A stretch of 64,000 nucleotides of DNA from JABCPE02 sp963530615 (GCA_963530615.1 CAUSDX010000003.1:124001-188000), one strand, 5' to 3'; shown: positions 8,534 to 17,167, counted from the first letter of the stretch. Notes: generated by a model not told the origin, from the sequence alone. Numbers and translations are program-made.

Positions 8534-8565
8534 TTTGGCTAATTTCATTTTAATAACTATCTTTG
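8534..8565 (+). promoter_or_regulatory. Promoter of ychF
   Basis: TTTG (8534-8537), a 20-base spacer and a perfect TATCTTTG -7 (8558-8565). Transcription should begin near 8571, leaving a leader of about 60 bases before the ychF ATG. Confidence 0.72.
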
Positions 8566-8631
8566 AAAAAAGATTCTTCCATTCTATTTTTTTAAAATAA
8601 ATTATCATTATAAAACATATACTATAAACTT

Positions 8632-9723
8632 ATGAAATGCGGAATAGTGGGATTACCCAATGTAGGTAAATCAACCTTGTTTAATTGTTTAAGTAATGCA
8701 AAGGCACAATCTGCCAACTATCCTTTTTGCACCATAGAACCTAATGTAGGAACAGTTTCGGTACCTGACCCAAGATTATTTGAGTTAGAAAAAATAGTAA
8801 AACCTGAACGAGTTCTTCCTGCTGTAGTAGAAATTGTAGATATTGCAGGGCTAGTAAAAGGAGCAAGTAAAGGAGAAGGATTAGGAAATCAATTCTTAGC
8901 AAATATTAGAGAATGTGAAGCAATTATTCATGTTTTAAGATGTTTTGAAAATGGGAATATCGTCCATGTGGAAGGTTCTGTAGATCCTTTAAGGGATAAA
9001 GAAATTATAGACATTGAACTGCAATTAAAAGATTTAGAAACATTAAGCAAGGCCATTGAAAAAGCTAAAAAGCACATAAAATCAGGTAAAAGAGAAGATA
9101 TTTTAACTTATGAGACTTTGGTAAAACTAAATGAATTCATAGAAAGTGGAAAAAACGCAAGAGAATTCCCTACCGATGATTTCTCTCAGTCCATCATTGA
9201 TGAAATCCAATTACTCACTAAAAAACCCGTTCTTTATGTATGTAATGTTGATGAAAATTCTCTCAAGAATGGAAATCCTTGGATTGAAAAAATTGAAAAA
9301 ATGGCCGAAAATGAAGGTGCAGACACATTAGTTCTAGCAGCCCAGATAGAGGCTGATATCAACGAATTAGAAACCTTTGAAGAGCGACAAATCTTTTTAG
9401 AAGAATTAGGTTTGAATGAACCAGGCGTAAATAGGCTTATTCGCCAAGCTTATCACTTACTCAAATTACAAACTTATTTTACTGCTGGGGTCAAAGAAGT
9501 TAGAGCCTGGACGATAGGCATCGGTTGGACTGCTCCACAAGCAGCAGGAGTTATTCACTCTGATTTTGAAAAAGGATTTATCAGAGCAGAAGTGATGAAA
9601 TATGAAGATTTTATTAATTATGGCTCTGAACTTAAAGTAAAAGAAGCAGGAAAACTATCCGTAGAAGGCAAAGAATATATCGTCCAAGATGGAGACATTA
9701 TGCATTTTAGATTTAATGTATAA
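8632..9723 (+). CDS. ychF: Redox-regulated ATPase/GTPase YchF (OLA1 family)
   Basis: Universal Obg-like P-loop NTPase that binds ribosomes and prefers ATP. The P-loop GLPNVGKST is at residues 7-15, the G3 motif DIAGLVKGASKGEG near 68-81, and the altered G4 motif NVDE, which explains ATP use, near 204. The C-terminal TGS domain ends with VQDGDIMHFRFNV. Length 363 is exactly typical. It has its own promoter and terminator and forms a single-gene unit. Confidence 0.97.
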   Translation: MKCGIVGLPNVGKSTLFNCLSNAKAQSANYPFCTIEPNVGTVSVPDPRLFELEKIVKPERVLPAVVEIVDIAGLVKGASKGEGLGNQFLANIRECEAIIHVLRCFENGNIVHVEGSVDPLRDKEIIDIELQLKDLETLSKAIEKAKKHIKSGKREDILTYETLVKLNEFIESGKNAREFPTDDFSQSIIDEIQLLTKKPVLYVCNVDENSLKNGNPWIEKIEKMAENEGADTLVLAAQIEADINELETFEERQIFLEELGLNEPGVNRLIRQAYHLLKLQTYFTAGVKEVRAWTIGIGWTAPQAAGVIHSDFEKGFIRAEVMKYEDFINYGSELKVKEAGKLSVEGKEYIVQDGDIMHFRFNV

Positions 9724-9727
9724 TCCT

Positions 9728-9762
9728 AAAAACCTTTCTCAATTTTTGAGAAAGGTTTTTTA
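9728..9762. terminator. Bidirectional terminator after ychF
   Basis: AACCTTTCTCA (9731-9741) pairs with TGAGAAAGGTT (9747-9757), flanked by A and T runs on both sides. It sits between the convergent ychF and DUF4230 genes and can stop transcripts from both. Confidence 0.85.
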
Positions 9763-9768
9763 TTTATT

Positions 9769-10371
9769 TCAAAGAATTTCGTTCAGTTGCTGAGTTTCAT
9801 CTTCTATTTTATAATCAAGAAATCTTGCTAAAACAAATATCTCATCAAGATTAGATAATAATTGCTTCTTCGCATCAGATTTTAATTTTTCTTGATTGAT
9901 ATTCTTCCTCATATTTCTCTTTGCCGATTCTAAAATATTATTCAAGTCTGTTTTTGAAAACCGATTTACTGCATAATCATCCATAAAATGAATCTTTACC
10001 TCTGGAAATATTTTCACCTCTGGCGATGGTAACTCCTTTACGATTAATTTTTTCTGAATAGAATCCACTTCTATTTTCATTTTTTTCAAATCGTAAGAAA
10101 CCTGTGCTTTTGCAGTGGAGTAAAGTACCATTTCCTTTGGAAAAACATCTATATTTCCTAACCTAAATGCTGAACTTTTATGAGTTTGGAAACTAGAAAA
10201 ATTCTGTTCCAAAACTATCATCTTATTCAGTTTATCAATCTGATTATTAAGAATATAATAATCTTTATTAATTACTTGACTTTCTTCTTTATTAAAATTT
10301 ATATAAAAATATGCTAATAAAAACGAGAAAAATGCCCCAAATAGAAAAATAAAAATATTCTTAAAACTCAA
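9769..10371 (-). CDS. DUF4230-like membrane-anchored protein
   Basis: Protein of 200 residues with one N-terminal membrane helix (IFIFLFGAFFSFLLAYFYI) and a soluble domain whose SYDLKKMKIEVDSIQKKLIV and following proline-rich strand fit DUF4230; function unknown. It starts with TTG two bases after the stop of the upstream thioredoxin-like gene, and no ATG is available between that stop and the helix. The tight spacing suggests translational coupling. The family call is tentative. Confidence 0.65.
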   Translation of the reverse strand: MSFKNIFIFLFGAFFSFLLAYFYINFNKEESQVINKDYYILNNQIDKLNKMIVLEQNFSSFQTHKSSAFRLGNIDVFPKEMVLYSTAKAQVSYDLKKMKIEVDSIQKKLIVKELPSPEVKIFPEVKIHFMDDYAVNRFSKTDLNNILESAKRNMRKNINQEKLKSDAKKQLLSNLDEIFVLARFLDYKIEDETQQLNEIL

Positions 10372-10373
10372 AA

Positions 10374-10904
10374 TTATTTCTTTTTAATAATATTCAACAA
10401 ATCCTGCTCTAAAAATCCCGTTTCTGGCATTTCTATGATTCTCCCTACTTCTCTACCATATTTTTTCACGATAATAGTTGGCACTCTTTTAATATTATAC
10501 GGCACATCCTCTCCATCTGGAGTTTCCTTTTTTCTATTTACTGCAATTAGCTTAATTTTATTCTCAGGGTATTTTACTGCTTCTAAAATTTTTATCAACC
10601 TCGGTAATTCTCTATGAGTATCGGTACACCAAGTACCAAAAAACACTATGATTTCGTAAGAATTAATTTTGCTTTTTTGTAACTCCTTAACAAGTTGAGC
10701 ATCGTACTCATACTCATCATATTCCTTGTTATACCACTCTGAAAAAGGCTCTTTCGTGAATTGCATTTTCATTTGTCTCCCCAAAAGCATTTTACCATCT
10801 CTCTCTGTGTGTACCATTCTATTATAAACTTTTTTTTCTGAATAGCACGATACCGAAGAAACCACTGCTAATGTCAAAACCGCGTATTTTAATATTCTTT
10901 TCAT
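10374..10904 (-). CDS. Thioredoxin-like lipoprotein
   Basis: Predicted lipoprotein: the first 20 residues form a short signal sequence ending in the lipobox-like VSSVSC. The thioredoxin-fold domain follows, with FFGTWCTDTHREL near residues 88-100 and the cis-Pro loop RVPTIIV near 140. Only the first Cys of a CxxC pair is present (WCTDTH), so it is unlikely to be a classical dithiol oxidoreductase. It is first in an operon with the DUF4230-like gene. Envelope redox or peroxide handling is a guess. Confidence 0.75.
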   Translation of the reverse strand: MKRILKYAVLTLAVVSSVSCYSEKKVYNRMVHTERDGKMLLGRQMKMQFTKEPFSEWYNKEYDEYEYDAQLVKELQKSKINSYEIIVFFGTWCTDTHRELPRLIKILEAVKYPENKIKLIAVNRKKETPDGEDVPYNIKRVPTIIVKKYGREVGRIIEMPETGFLEQDLLNIIKKK

Positions 10905-10943
10905 TAAATATCTCTTTTTTACAAAGGTATAAATTTTTATGAT

Positions 10944-12449
10944 TTAATTTTTAACAATATTAATTTTAACCAAATTTCCTGCTCGGAGAATCATTTTTTC
11001 AGAATCTTCATCAAGGTTGATTACTTGAACTTTTTTACCCAAATCCTCATATTTTGAAGTGATTTTATTCAAAGATTCTAATGCACTCATATCTTTCAAA
11101 GTGCTATTCTTGAAGTCTATAATAATATTTTCAGAATCATTTTTCACATCAAATAATTGCTCAAAAGACGGCACAGAACCGAAGAAGAACACTCCCTCTA
11201 TTTGATATGTTTTCTCTTTATCTGTTTCATAAATAGAAGCCGTTAACTTATTTGCTTTTTGCCAAGTAAAATGCAATGCCGAAATGATAATCCCTATCAA
11301 AACAGCTACCGCTAAATTATGAGTAACTACCGTAATTAGCGTAACAATAATCATCACCCACACATCCACTTTTGGCATCTTATTAATAATCCTAAAACTT
11401 GACCACTTAAAAGTAAGGAAAGAAACCACCAACATTACTCCCGTAAGTGCTGCCATAGGAATTTTCTCAATAATTGGTGCAGCAACTAAAATAATGCCTA
11501 ATATCGTCAATGCACCTACTACCCCCGCCACTCTACTACGAGCCCCAGCATTTAGATTCACCAATGTCTGTGCTATCATAGGGCAACCTCCCATTCCTGT
11601 AAAAAATCCATTCAGTATATTAGAAGCCCCTTGTGCTATTGACTCTCTCGCTCCATTTCCTTTAGTTTCTGTAATTTCATCAACCAAATTCAAAGTCAAT
11701 AAACCCTCCGTAAGCCCTACTGCTGCTACAATAGCCCCTGCAGGAAGAATAATTTTCAAAGTTTCTAAATTTAATGGAACGACAGGAATATGAAACGGCG
11801 GTAAAGAACCACTAATCGGAGAAATATCCCCAACGGTCTTGGTATCAATACTTAAAATTAAAACCAAAAGAAACACCACAATAATCGCCATTAACGAAGA
11901 GGGCACCGCCTTAAAGAATTTTGGCAATAAATAAGTAATGGCAATCGTAAGGGTTACTAATCCCACCATAATCATCATAGGCTCTCCTGAAAGCCATTGC
12001 ATTTCACCATCTACATCTGTCTTAAACTGCTGTAACTGAGCCATGAAAATAATCACTGCTAAACCATTCACAAAGCCATGCATAACAGATGCTGGAACGA
12101 GGCGAATATACTTCGTCCATTTAAAAATACCTACAATAATCTGAAACACTCCTGCCATAGCCACCGCTGCAAAAGCATATTCTAATCCATATAATTTAAT
12201 CAGCCCAATGAGAGTAACCACCGTAGCTCCTGCCCCTCCTGAAATTAGCCCTGGCCTACCACCAAACATCGCTGCTACTAATCCCGCGATGAATGCTGCA
12301 TACAATCCTGAAAGTGGTGGAAATCCTGCTAAAATAGCAAAAGACAATGATTCTGGAATCATGGTCATTGCTACGGTCAACCCTGCTAATATCTCTACCC
12401 TCCAATTAATTTTTTGGTCAAGATTAAAAAACTCCAATACTTTATTCAT
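10944..12449 (-). CDS. SulP family inorganic anion transporter
   Basis: Inner-membrane transporter of 501 residues, SLC26/SulP family, moving sulfate, bicarbonate or another anion. About 10-12 hydrophobic segments cover residues 15-400, with the signature region MTMIPESLSFAILAGFPP near 30-47. A C-terminal STAS domain follows (ENIIIDFKNSTLKDMSALE near 440-458). The substrate cannot be read from sequence. TAATTTTG on the minus strand (12474-12467) is a possible -7 element 17 bases before the ATG. Confidence 0.93.
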   Translation of the reverse strand: MNKVLEFFNLDQKINWRVEILAGLTVAMTMIPESLSFAILAGFPPLSGLYAAFIAGLVAAMFGGRPGLISGGAGATVVTLIGLIKLYGLEYAFAAVAMAGVFQIIVGIFKWTKYIRLVPASVMHGFVNGLAVIIFMAQLQQFKTDVDGEMQWLSGEPMMIMVGLVTLTIAITYLLPKFFKAVPSSLMAIIVVFLLVLILSIDTKTVGDISPISGSLPPFHIPVVPLNLETLKIILPAGAIVAAVGLTEGLLTLNLVDEITETKGNGARESIAQGASNILNGFFTGMGGCPMIAQTLVNLNAGARSRVAGVVGALTILGIILVAAPIIEKIPMAALTGVMLVVSFLTFKWSSFRIINKMPKVDVWVMIIVTLITVVTHNLAVAVLIGIIISALHFTWQKANKLTASIYETDKEKTYQIEGVFFFGSVPSFEQLFDVKNDSENIIIDFKNSTLKDMSALESLNKITSKYEDLGKKVQVINLDEDSEKMILRAGNLVKINIVKN

Positions 12450-12605
12450 AACTTTATTTTACCCTACAAAATTAATAAAAAGACACCGCTAAGAAATTTT
12501 TTAGAGTATGAAATATTTCATTATCCTGATAATTATTTTGTAACTAAGACACTTTTTGTCACTATCAATCACTAAACTTGCCATATAAAATTAAAATTTA
12601 TAAAC

Positions 12606-12911
12606 ATGTGTGTAATAACTCGTTATTATTTAGTTAAAGTAATAAAGGACTTTCATAATCTAAAAAAAGGGATGTCTGTTCATATTCTCCTTGATGATCC
12701 TAATCGAAAAAAATACAAACCAAGTGGTTTTTTAGGCTGGATTTTTGGAACAGGAAGACCGTCTCCAGCAGAAATTACAGAAGCTTTTAATAAACATTAT
12801 GGAGAAGGAACAGTAACAGATATTATCCCTTCTGATGTAATCTCCATAAAATACAAAGAACATGGTGATATAATAATACATTATTTTGATAATGATTTAA
12901 ACCACAAATAA
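12606..12911 (+). CDS. Hypothetical small protein
   Basis: A 101-residue soluble protein that I do not firmly recognise. It contains KKGMSVHIL, then a Gly/Pro-rich loop and ITEAFNKHYG. The KGMSV ... AF ... YG layout loosely recalls small Bacteroidetes families such as DUF6140, but this is only an impression. No signal peptide or membrane segment is seen. It stands alone on the plus strand beside a long AT-rich non-coding stretch, which suggests accessory DNA. A second in-frame ATG exists at codon 23, so the start is not certain. Confidence 0.5.
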   Translation: MCVITRYYLVKVIKDFHNLKKGMSVHILLDDPNRKKYKPSGFLGWIFGTGRPSPAEITEAFNKHYGEGTVTDIIPSDVISIKYKEHGDIIIHYFDNDLNHK

Positions 12912-13401
12912 AAAGTTATTTTTTTAATATAGAAACAAGAAATATTTATAATGAAAATAAGTTGTCCCTAAAAAAACAACTTAATAGTATTCAGATAGTG
13001 AAGTAATATAAGAAAAGATAAAATAAAACACAGCAATAAGAAAAATGCAAAAAATATAGCGATATAGAAGCCCACCATACTCACACATATTTTTATCAAT
13101 GTTAAAAGATATTTTATTATTTTGGACTTTATTTCCATCTGTGATACTACATTAAAAATTGTTCATAATTATACAAATACACAATATTCATCAATGCCAG
13201 AATATTCCAAACAACAAACAAAAGTAATACAAAAAAATACAATAAAAATATAATTATTAATAAATCATATAGATATATTTTTTCATCTTTAAGGCAATCA
13301 TTAAGTACTATTAAAATCCTTATATTTCATATAAAACTATATCCCATTTAGGTAAAACATCTATATTTTTAGATTAAGAAGCGGATTTTTTTAGGTTTGG
13401 A
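12912..13401. other. AT-rich region without a recognisable gene
   Basis: About 490 bases with no convincing ORF on either strand. It contains one perfect hairpin, AAGTTGT (12959-12965) / ACAACTT (12976-12982), without a T run, so it is not a clear terminator. Isolated copies of the TTTAGGT motif of the following array occur at 13347 and 13390. Nothing else was identified. Confidence 0.6.
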
Positions 13402-13591
13402 ACCTAAATTTATCAGAACTGTAACCTAAAATTTTAGGTCTTTCACCTAAAATTGGGGATAAAAGACCTAAAAATTTGAGTAAAAAAGCGTAAATCCATT
13501 ATAAAAAATCTAAACGCTTCTATTCTGAACCTAAAAACTTCGTTAAAGAACCTTAACAGATTATTCAGACACCTATTTTTTATATTGAGAA
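13402..13591 (-). repeat. Degenerate 21-bp tandem repeat array
   Basis: On the plus strand ACCTAAA-like cores begin at 13402, 13424, 13445, 13466, 13488 (GCGTAAA), 13508 (ATCTAAA), 13529, 13550 (ACCTTAA) and 13571 (ACCTATT), so steps are 20-22 bases. Between cores the sequence is poorly conserved. One unit forms the perfect palindrome ACCTAAAATTTTAGGT (13424-13439). The last core overlaps the TAG stop of the archaemetzincin-like gene, so the array begins at that gene's 3' end when read on the minus strand. No ORF crosses it. Function unknown. Confidence 0.72.
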
Positions 13592-14277
13592 AACCATTTT
13601 TTCTCAACATCATTCATTAGTATTTCTTTACAATCACTACAGTAATCTTTTGAAGTATCAAAATTATTTTTCCCTTTGGCATCTCTCATTACACAAGTTT
13701 TATTGGGACAATGGTCTAAACCTAAATTATGCCCCAATTCATGTAAAGCAGATTTTAGCAACTCCTCTCTCTTGCTTCCATTTCTGCTTTTTAATCGGTA
13801 AGAAGATACTACACTTGCCGTGCCTGGGCGGTAGCCTAACCCCATCACTCCCCAATCTTTTATCTTGCCACTTGTAGTGGAAATATCTTTAGTGGTAAAA
13901 GCTAAGACAATATCAGTGTTTCTTGTTTTAGCCACTTTTTTCATGTCCCTAATGATAGAATCTGCTCTATATCTATCTCTATGAACGGATTTATTTTTCA
14001 AAGGCATATCAATAGGCTCTAAAACTACTATATTATAGTATTCTAATTCATGTACAAGATGATTTCTTAAATATTCTACATCTTCTTTATCAAAATCATC
14101 ATAGGGTTGAAGAGCGATAGTGCCTACCATACCTACTTCAAGTAGCGGTTCTAAATCATCACTCTCATTTTCTACTTCCTTACCAACGATATTTTCTACT
14201 TTCTTATTTTCTACATTATTACAATTGCTAAAAAACATCGTAGTAATTAAAAAAGATGTTAATCCTAACTTTCTCAT
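13573..14277 (-). CDS. Archaemetzincin-like metalloprotease lipoprotein
   Basis: Predicted exported zinc protease of 234 residues. The N-terminus is a short signal sequence with a possible lipobox (FFSNC, Cys19). The active site HELGHNLGLDHC near residues 188-199 is followed by Cys-x4-Cys-V-M and, 15 residues later, CSDC. This closely matches the archaemetzincin (M54) signature HExxHxxGxxHCx4CxM...CxxC, with a slightly shorter last spacer. The catalytic His and Glu and both zinc-site Cys pairs are present. Its ATG shares one base with the stop of the YkuD-like gene upstream, implying coupling. The substrate is unknown. Confidence 0.8.
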   Translation of the reverse strand: MRKLGLTSFLITTMFFSNCNNVENKKVENIVGKEVENESDDLEPLLEVGMVGTIALQPYDDFDKEDVEYLRNHLVHELEYYNIVVLEPIDMPLKNKSVHRDRYRADSIIRDMKKVAKTRNTDIVLAFTTKDISTTSGKIKDWGVMGLGYRPGTASVVSSYRLKSRNGSKREELLKSALHELGHNLGLDHCPNKTCVMRDAKGKNNFDTSKDYCSDCKEILMNDVEKKWFSQYKK

Positions 14278-15017
14278 TATGGGATAATATTAAATAAATC
14301 TAAAAAATTTATTTTTTTCTGTTGTTTTTTTAATATTCTTTCTCTTAATTCTCTATCTACTTCTTTTTTAGTAGTTTGATTGTCAAAACCTCCTCTTAGT
14401 CTATAAGCTTGTATATTTTCAGGTGAAACACTATATCTTAACACTGAATCTTTAGGGCTTAATATAAATCTATTCCCTTGTTCTTCAGGTAACACATAAA
14501 GCCTTTGTTTATTAGCAATATTATAAATATCTTGTAAGTCTTGACACATACCAGGTCTCCCACTTATACACCCTGCTGTAACTTTTTTAGCATTAGGGTC
14601 TGAATTGAATAACTCTACTCTCTTCTCACTTGCTAGTGCATGTATAGCCATATTGCTATTACTACCATCCTGCCTTTTTAAACGAAAAATAGGCTCTTGA
14701 GTATAATACCCTTTAGTACCATCAGGATGATTTAGTTCTTTTAATGTTCTTGGGTCTCTGTGACCAACTTCCATTGCTACACTTCTAATATTAAAAATAC
14801 CCGCTCCACTCATATTATTCCCTCGTTTAGTTCTTATACCATATCCATTTATTGGAAGTGGTATATCTGCATCACCTGTGTGTTGTCCTCTAAAAATCCT
14901 TTCTTGTTTTAATAATTGACCATTCTTATATATACCTAAAACTCCTTTTTGTTTATCAACAACAAGATATGGTTTATCAGATGGAAAAATCCTATGATAA
15001 GTATTTATAGCATCCAA
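14277..15017 (-). CDS. YkuD-like L,D-transpeptidase domain protein, 5' end decayed
   Basis: Residues 10-160 look like a YkuD catalytic domain: PYLVVDKQKGVLGIYKNG at the start, an IHALAS His and, 24 residues on, TAGCISG, corresponding to the His...(S/T)xGC catalytic pair that cross-links peptidoglycan stems. There is no signal peptide and no ATG; the only candidate start is TTG at 15017. The frame stays open for 37 more codons to a TAA at 15131-15129 without any ATG, so the original protein was longer. A toxin-type or envelope enzyme is possible; the present gene may be inactive. Confidence 0.6.
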   Translation of the reverse strand: MDAINTYHRIFPSDKPYLVVDKQKGVLGIYKNGQLLKQERIFRGQHTGDADIPLPINGYGIRTKRGNNMSGAGIFNIRSVAMEVGHRDPRTLKELNHPDGTKGYYTQEPIFRLKRQDGSNSNMAIHALASEKRVELFNSDPNAKKVTAGCISGRPGMCQDLQDIYNIANKQRLYVLPEEQGNRFILSPKDSVLRYSVSPENIQAYRLRGGFDNQTTKKEVDRELRERILKKQQKKINFLDLFNIIP

Positions 15018-15267
15018 ATTTTTTAAATTGGTAAAAGGATGTAGTTGATTAAGATATTTCTTTACTTTTTCATTTTTATCTTTAGCTAAATCATAAGTAG
15101 TAACTCTATTAATAAGATATGGAGGTCTTTACTTAACTTTATTTAATCCAGCGAATAAATCTTCTGTCTTACTTCATAAGCTTTCCTTTTTCATTAAAAG
15201 TATCCACATCTTTTATATAATCATTAATATTAAACTTCTTTTTGTACATAACTATAATTTTTTTCAT
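15018..15267 (-). pseudogene. Decayed 5' part of the YkuD-like gene
   Basis: Read on the minus strand from ATG 15267, a frame gives MYKKKFNINDYIKDVDTF and ends at a TAA near 15170. Overlapping it in a second frame is AYEVRQKIYSLD, stopped by TAA. A third frame gives EDLFAGLNKVK, a TAA at 15131, then PPYLINRVTTYDLAKDK, which runs in frame into the YkuD-like ORF. The three pieces read as one continuous protein broken by two frameshifts and a stop. This is inferred from sequence character, not from alignment. Confidence 0.5.
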
Positions 15268-15317
15268 TTAATAATAAAATAATATTCCTCCTTCACATTT
15301 TGGTATAAAATTACAAA

Positions 15318-16979
15318 CTACGCCTCGCAAGAAGAGCAATTCACGAAGTTAATCATCAGCTCCTTGGAAACCGACTGAGAACGCTGATAATAAAGTGTCT
15401 TCACTCCCATTTTCCAAGCCTCTATCATCACTTTATTCACATCTTTTATCGGCATAGTAGAAGGGATATTCAGGTTCAGGGATTGTGCTTGGTCTATGTA
15501 TTGCTGTCTTTGAGCGGCTTGGGTAACAATCTCCATTGGGGAAATCTCCTTGAAGGTCTTAAAGACATCTTTCTCTTCTTGGGTCAGCTGATTCATATGC
15601 TGTACCGAACCATGATTCAGCATGATATCTCTCCATACATCTTCATTATCCAATCCTTTTTCTTCTAATAATTTAGTCAAGTATTTATTCTTTCTCATAA
15701 AGTTTCCTTTTGCTAAACCTGCTTTATAATAATTAGAAGCAAACGGCTCAATACCAGGCGATGTTTGTCCTAAAATAGCAGAACTTGATGTCGTAGGAGC
15801 AATGGCCATAGTGGTGGTATTTCTCAAACCATAACCTTTGAGCATTTCTGGCTCACCATAAATATGTGCCAATTCCTTAGAAGCGGCAACAGACTGCTCC
15901 TGAATCTGCTTAAAGACTTTAGCATTAAACTGTTTAGCTTCCATACTTTCAAAAGGAATCATATTTCTTTGCAAATAAGAGTGATACCCTAAAACACCTA
16001 AACCTAAAGCCCTATGCTTAATGGCAAAATTTCTTGCTGAAGTCAAATAATAATTCCCCTCCGTTTTCTCAATAAATTCTGACAAAACAGCATCTAAAAA
16101 GTAAATGGCAAGCTTTACTGCATCGGTATCTTTCCATTCATCGTAAAGCTCAAGGTTCATGGAACTTAGACAACAAATAAAGCTTTCTTCTTGTGTAGAA
16201 GGAAGCATAATCTCGGAGCAGAGGTTACTTGCATTGATGGTCAAGCCTTTGTCCTTATAGACTTGCGGTTTATTTCTATTAACATTATCAGAGAAAAAGA
16301 TATATGGCATGCCTTTTTGTTGACGACTTTCCAATACCTTTGCCCAAATTCTTCTTTTATCACTATCTCCATCAATCATATCCTGCATCCAATAGTCAGG
16401 TACACAAACTCCCATGAATAAATTTTGGATAGGGTTTCCAATGTCTCGGATTTGTAGGAACTCCTCTACATCTTCATGGTCAATATCTAAATAAGCAGCA
16501 AATGCCCCTCTTCTCACGCCCCCTTGGGAGACTACATCCATAGCTGTGTCAAATAACTTCATGAAAGAAACTGCCCCAGAGGACTTACCATTATCAGTTA
16601 CAGCCGTTCCTCTGTGTCTCAACTCACCAAAGTACCCCGATGTACCACCACCAATTTTGGTCTGCATGATAACCTCGCCCATCTTATGTGTAATCCCCTC
16701 TATACTATCAGGTACATGCACATTAAAGCAAGAAATCGGTAGCCCTCTCTGCGTCCCCATATTCGCCCAAACAGGTGAAGAAAAAGAAATCCAGCCTTTC
16801 ATAATCATTTCCTTAAAAGCTTCTTTCAGTTCTGGCTTATATAAGCGTTTTGCAGCTGCTGAGGTTATTCTTTCAATTGCCCCTTCTACGGTTTCTCCTT
16901 TTAGCAAATAGCCTCTGTTTAACATCTGTTCAGACTCTTCGTTGAGCCACCAAATTCCTTTATTTGATATTTCTTCCAT
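15318..16979 (-). CDS. nrdA: Ribonucleoside-diphosphate reductase, alpha subunit (no ATP-cone)
   Basis: Catalytic subunit of class I ribonucleotide reductase, making deoxynucleotides. The 553-residue protein starts directly with the helical domain and lacks the N-terminal ATP-cone of longer NrdA. The 10-stranded barrel carries the active-site residues in SCFNVHV, ASNLCSEIML and FICCLSSMNLE. The paired radical-transfer tyrosines are in KTLYYQRSQ, and the redox-active C-terminus is CSSCEA. It is the last gene of a minus-strand cluster begun by nrdB, but 188 bases with a repeat array separate it from the gene before. Confidence 0.95.
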   Translation of the reverse strand: MEEISNKGIWWLNEESEQMLNRGYLLKGETVEGAIERITSAAAKRLYKPELKEAFKEMIMKGWISFSSPVWANMGTQRGLPISCFNVHVPDSIEGITHKMGEVIMQTKIGGGTSGYFGELRHRGTAVTDNGKSSGAVSFMKLFDTAMDVVSQGGVRRGAFAAYLDIDHEDVEEFLQIRDIGNPIQNLFMGVCVPDYWMQDMIDGDSDKRRIWAKVLESRQQKGMPYIFFSDNVNRNKPQVYKDKGLTINASNLCSEIMLPSTQEESFICCLSSMNLELYDEWKDTDAVKLAIYFLDAVLSEFIEKTEGNYYLTSARNFAIKHRALGLGVLGYHSYLQRNMIPFESMEAKQFNAKVFKQIQEQSVAASKELAHIYGEPEMLKGYGLRNTTTMAIAPTTSSSAILGQTSPGIEPFASNYYKAGLAKGNFMRKNKYLTKLLEEKGLDNEDVWRDIMLNHGSVQHMNQLTQEEKDVFKTFKEISPMEIVTQAAQRQQYIDQAQSLNLNIPSTMPIKDVNKVMIEAWKMGVKTLYYQRSQSVSKELMINFVNCSSCEA

Positions 16980-17023
16980 TATTTATATTAATTAATCCTC
17001 GGTTAAATTTTATCTAAATCTTT

Positions 17024-17133
17024 TTCTTTACACATATATATCTGTTTGCCAATGGGTATATACCTATGAGCTTATACATATATACCCGTAGACCAATAGG
17101 TATATACCTATTTCTCTACGAGTATATACCTAT
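17024..17133 (-). repeat. 22-bp tandem repeat array upstream of nrdA
   Basis: Five contiguous units of exactly 22 bases on the minus strand, starting at 17133, 17111, 17089, 17067 and 17045. Each begins with ATAGGTATATA or a close variant (ACGGGTATATA, ACAGATATATA), then a variable half. One junction forms the perfect 16-base palindrome ATAGGTATATACCTAT (17096-17111). Units 2 and 4 share the further string ATTGG, giving a 44-base super-period. The array ends 45 bases before the nrdA ATG. Operator, attenuator or simple repeat roles are all possible. Confidence 0.82.
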
Positions 17134-17167
17134 CCATTGTCCCTTCTATTTAGGTGAATGATTTTCA

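Noticed and set aside
12959..12982. Hairpin after the small ORF as a terminator
   Set aside because: The seven-base-pair stem is perfect, but no T run follows on either strand.
15170..15267. Independent short gene starting at 15267 on the minus strand
   Set aside because: It is about 32 codons, ends abruptly, and its sequence continues sensibly in a second frame, so it fits better as the broken N-terminus of the YkuD-like gene.
16546..16911. 121-codon ORF antisense to nrdA
   Set aside because: It lies wholly inside the highly conserved nrdA coding region in the opposite direction and shows no domain or signal; similar antisense ORFs over nuoK, nadE and glmS were rejected for the same reason.
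17024..17133. CRISPR array
   Set aside because: Units are contiguous 22-mers with no unique spacers of equal length, no typical 28-36 base repeat and no cas genes in the window; the same applies to the arrays at 13402 and 37641.
17024..17133. Standard NrdR boxes upstream of nrdA
   Set aside because: NrdR sites are usually paired 16-base palindromes of an ACAC(W)ATATAT(W)GTGT type; here the palindrome is ATAGGTATATACCTAT and the period is 22, so the match is too poor to name.
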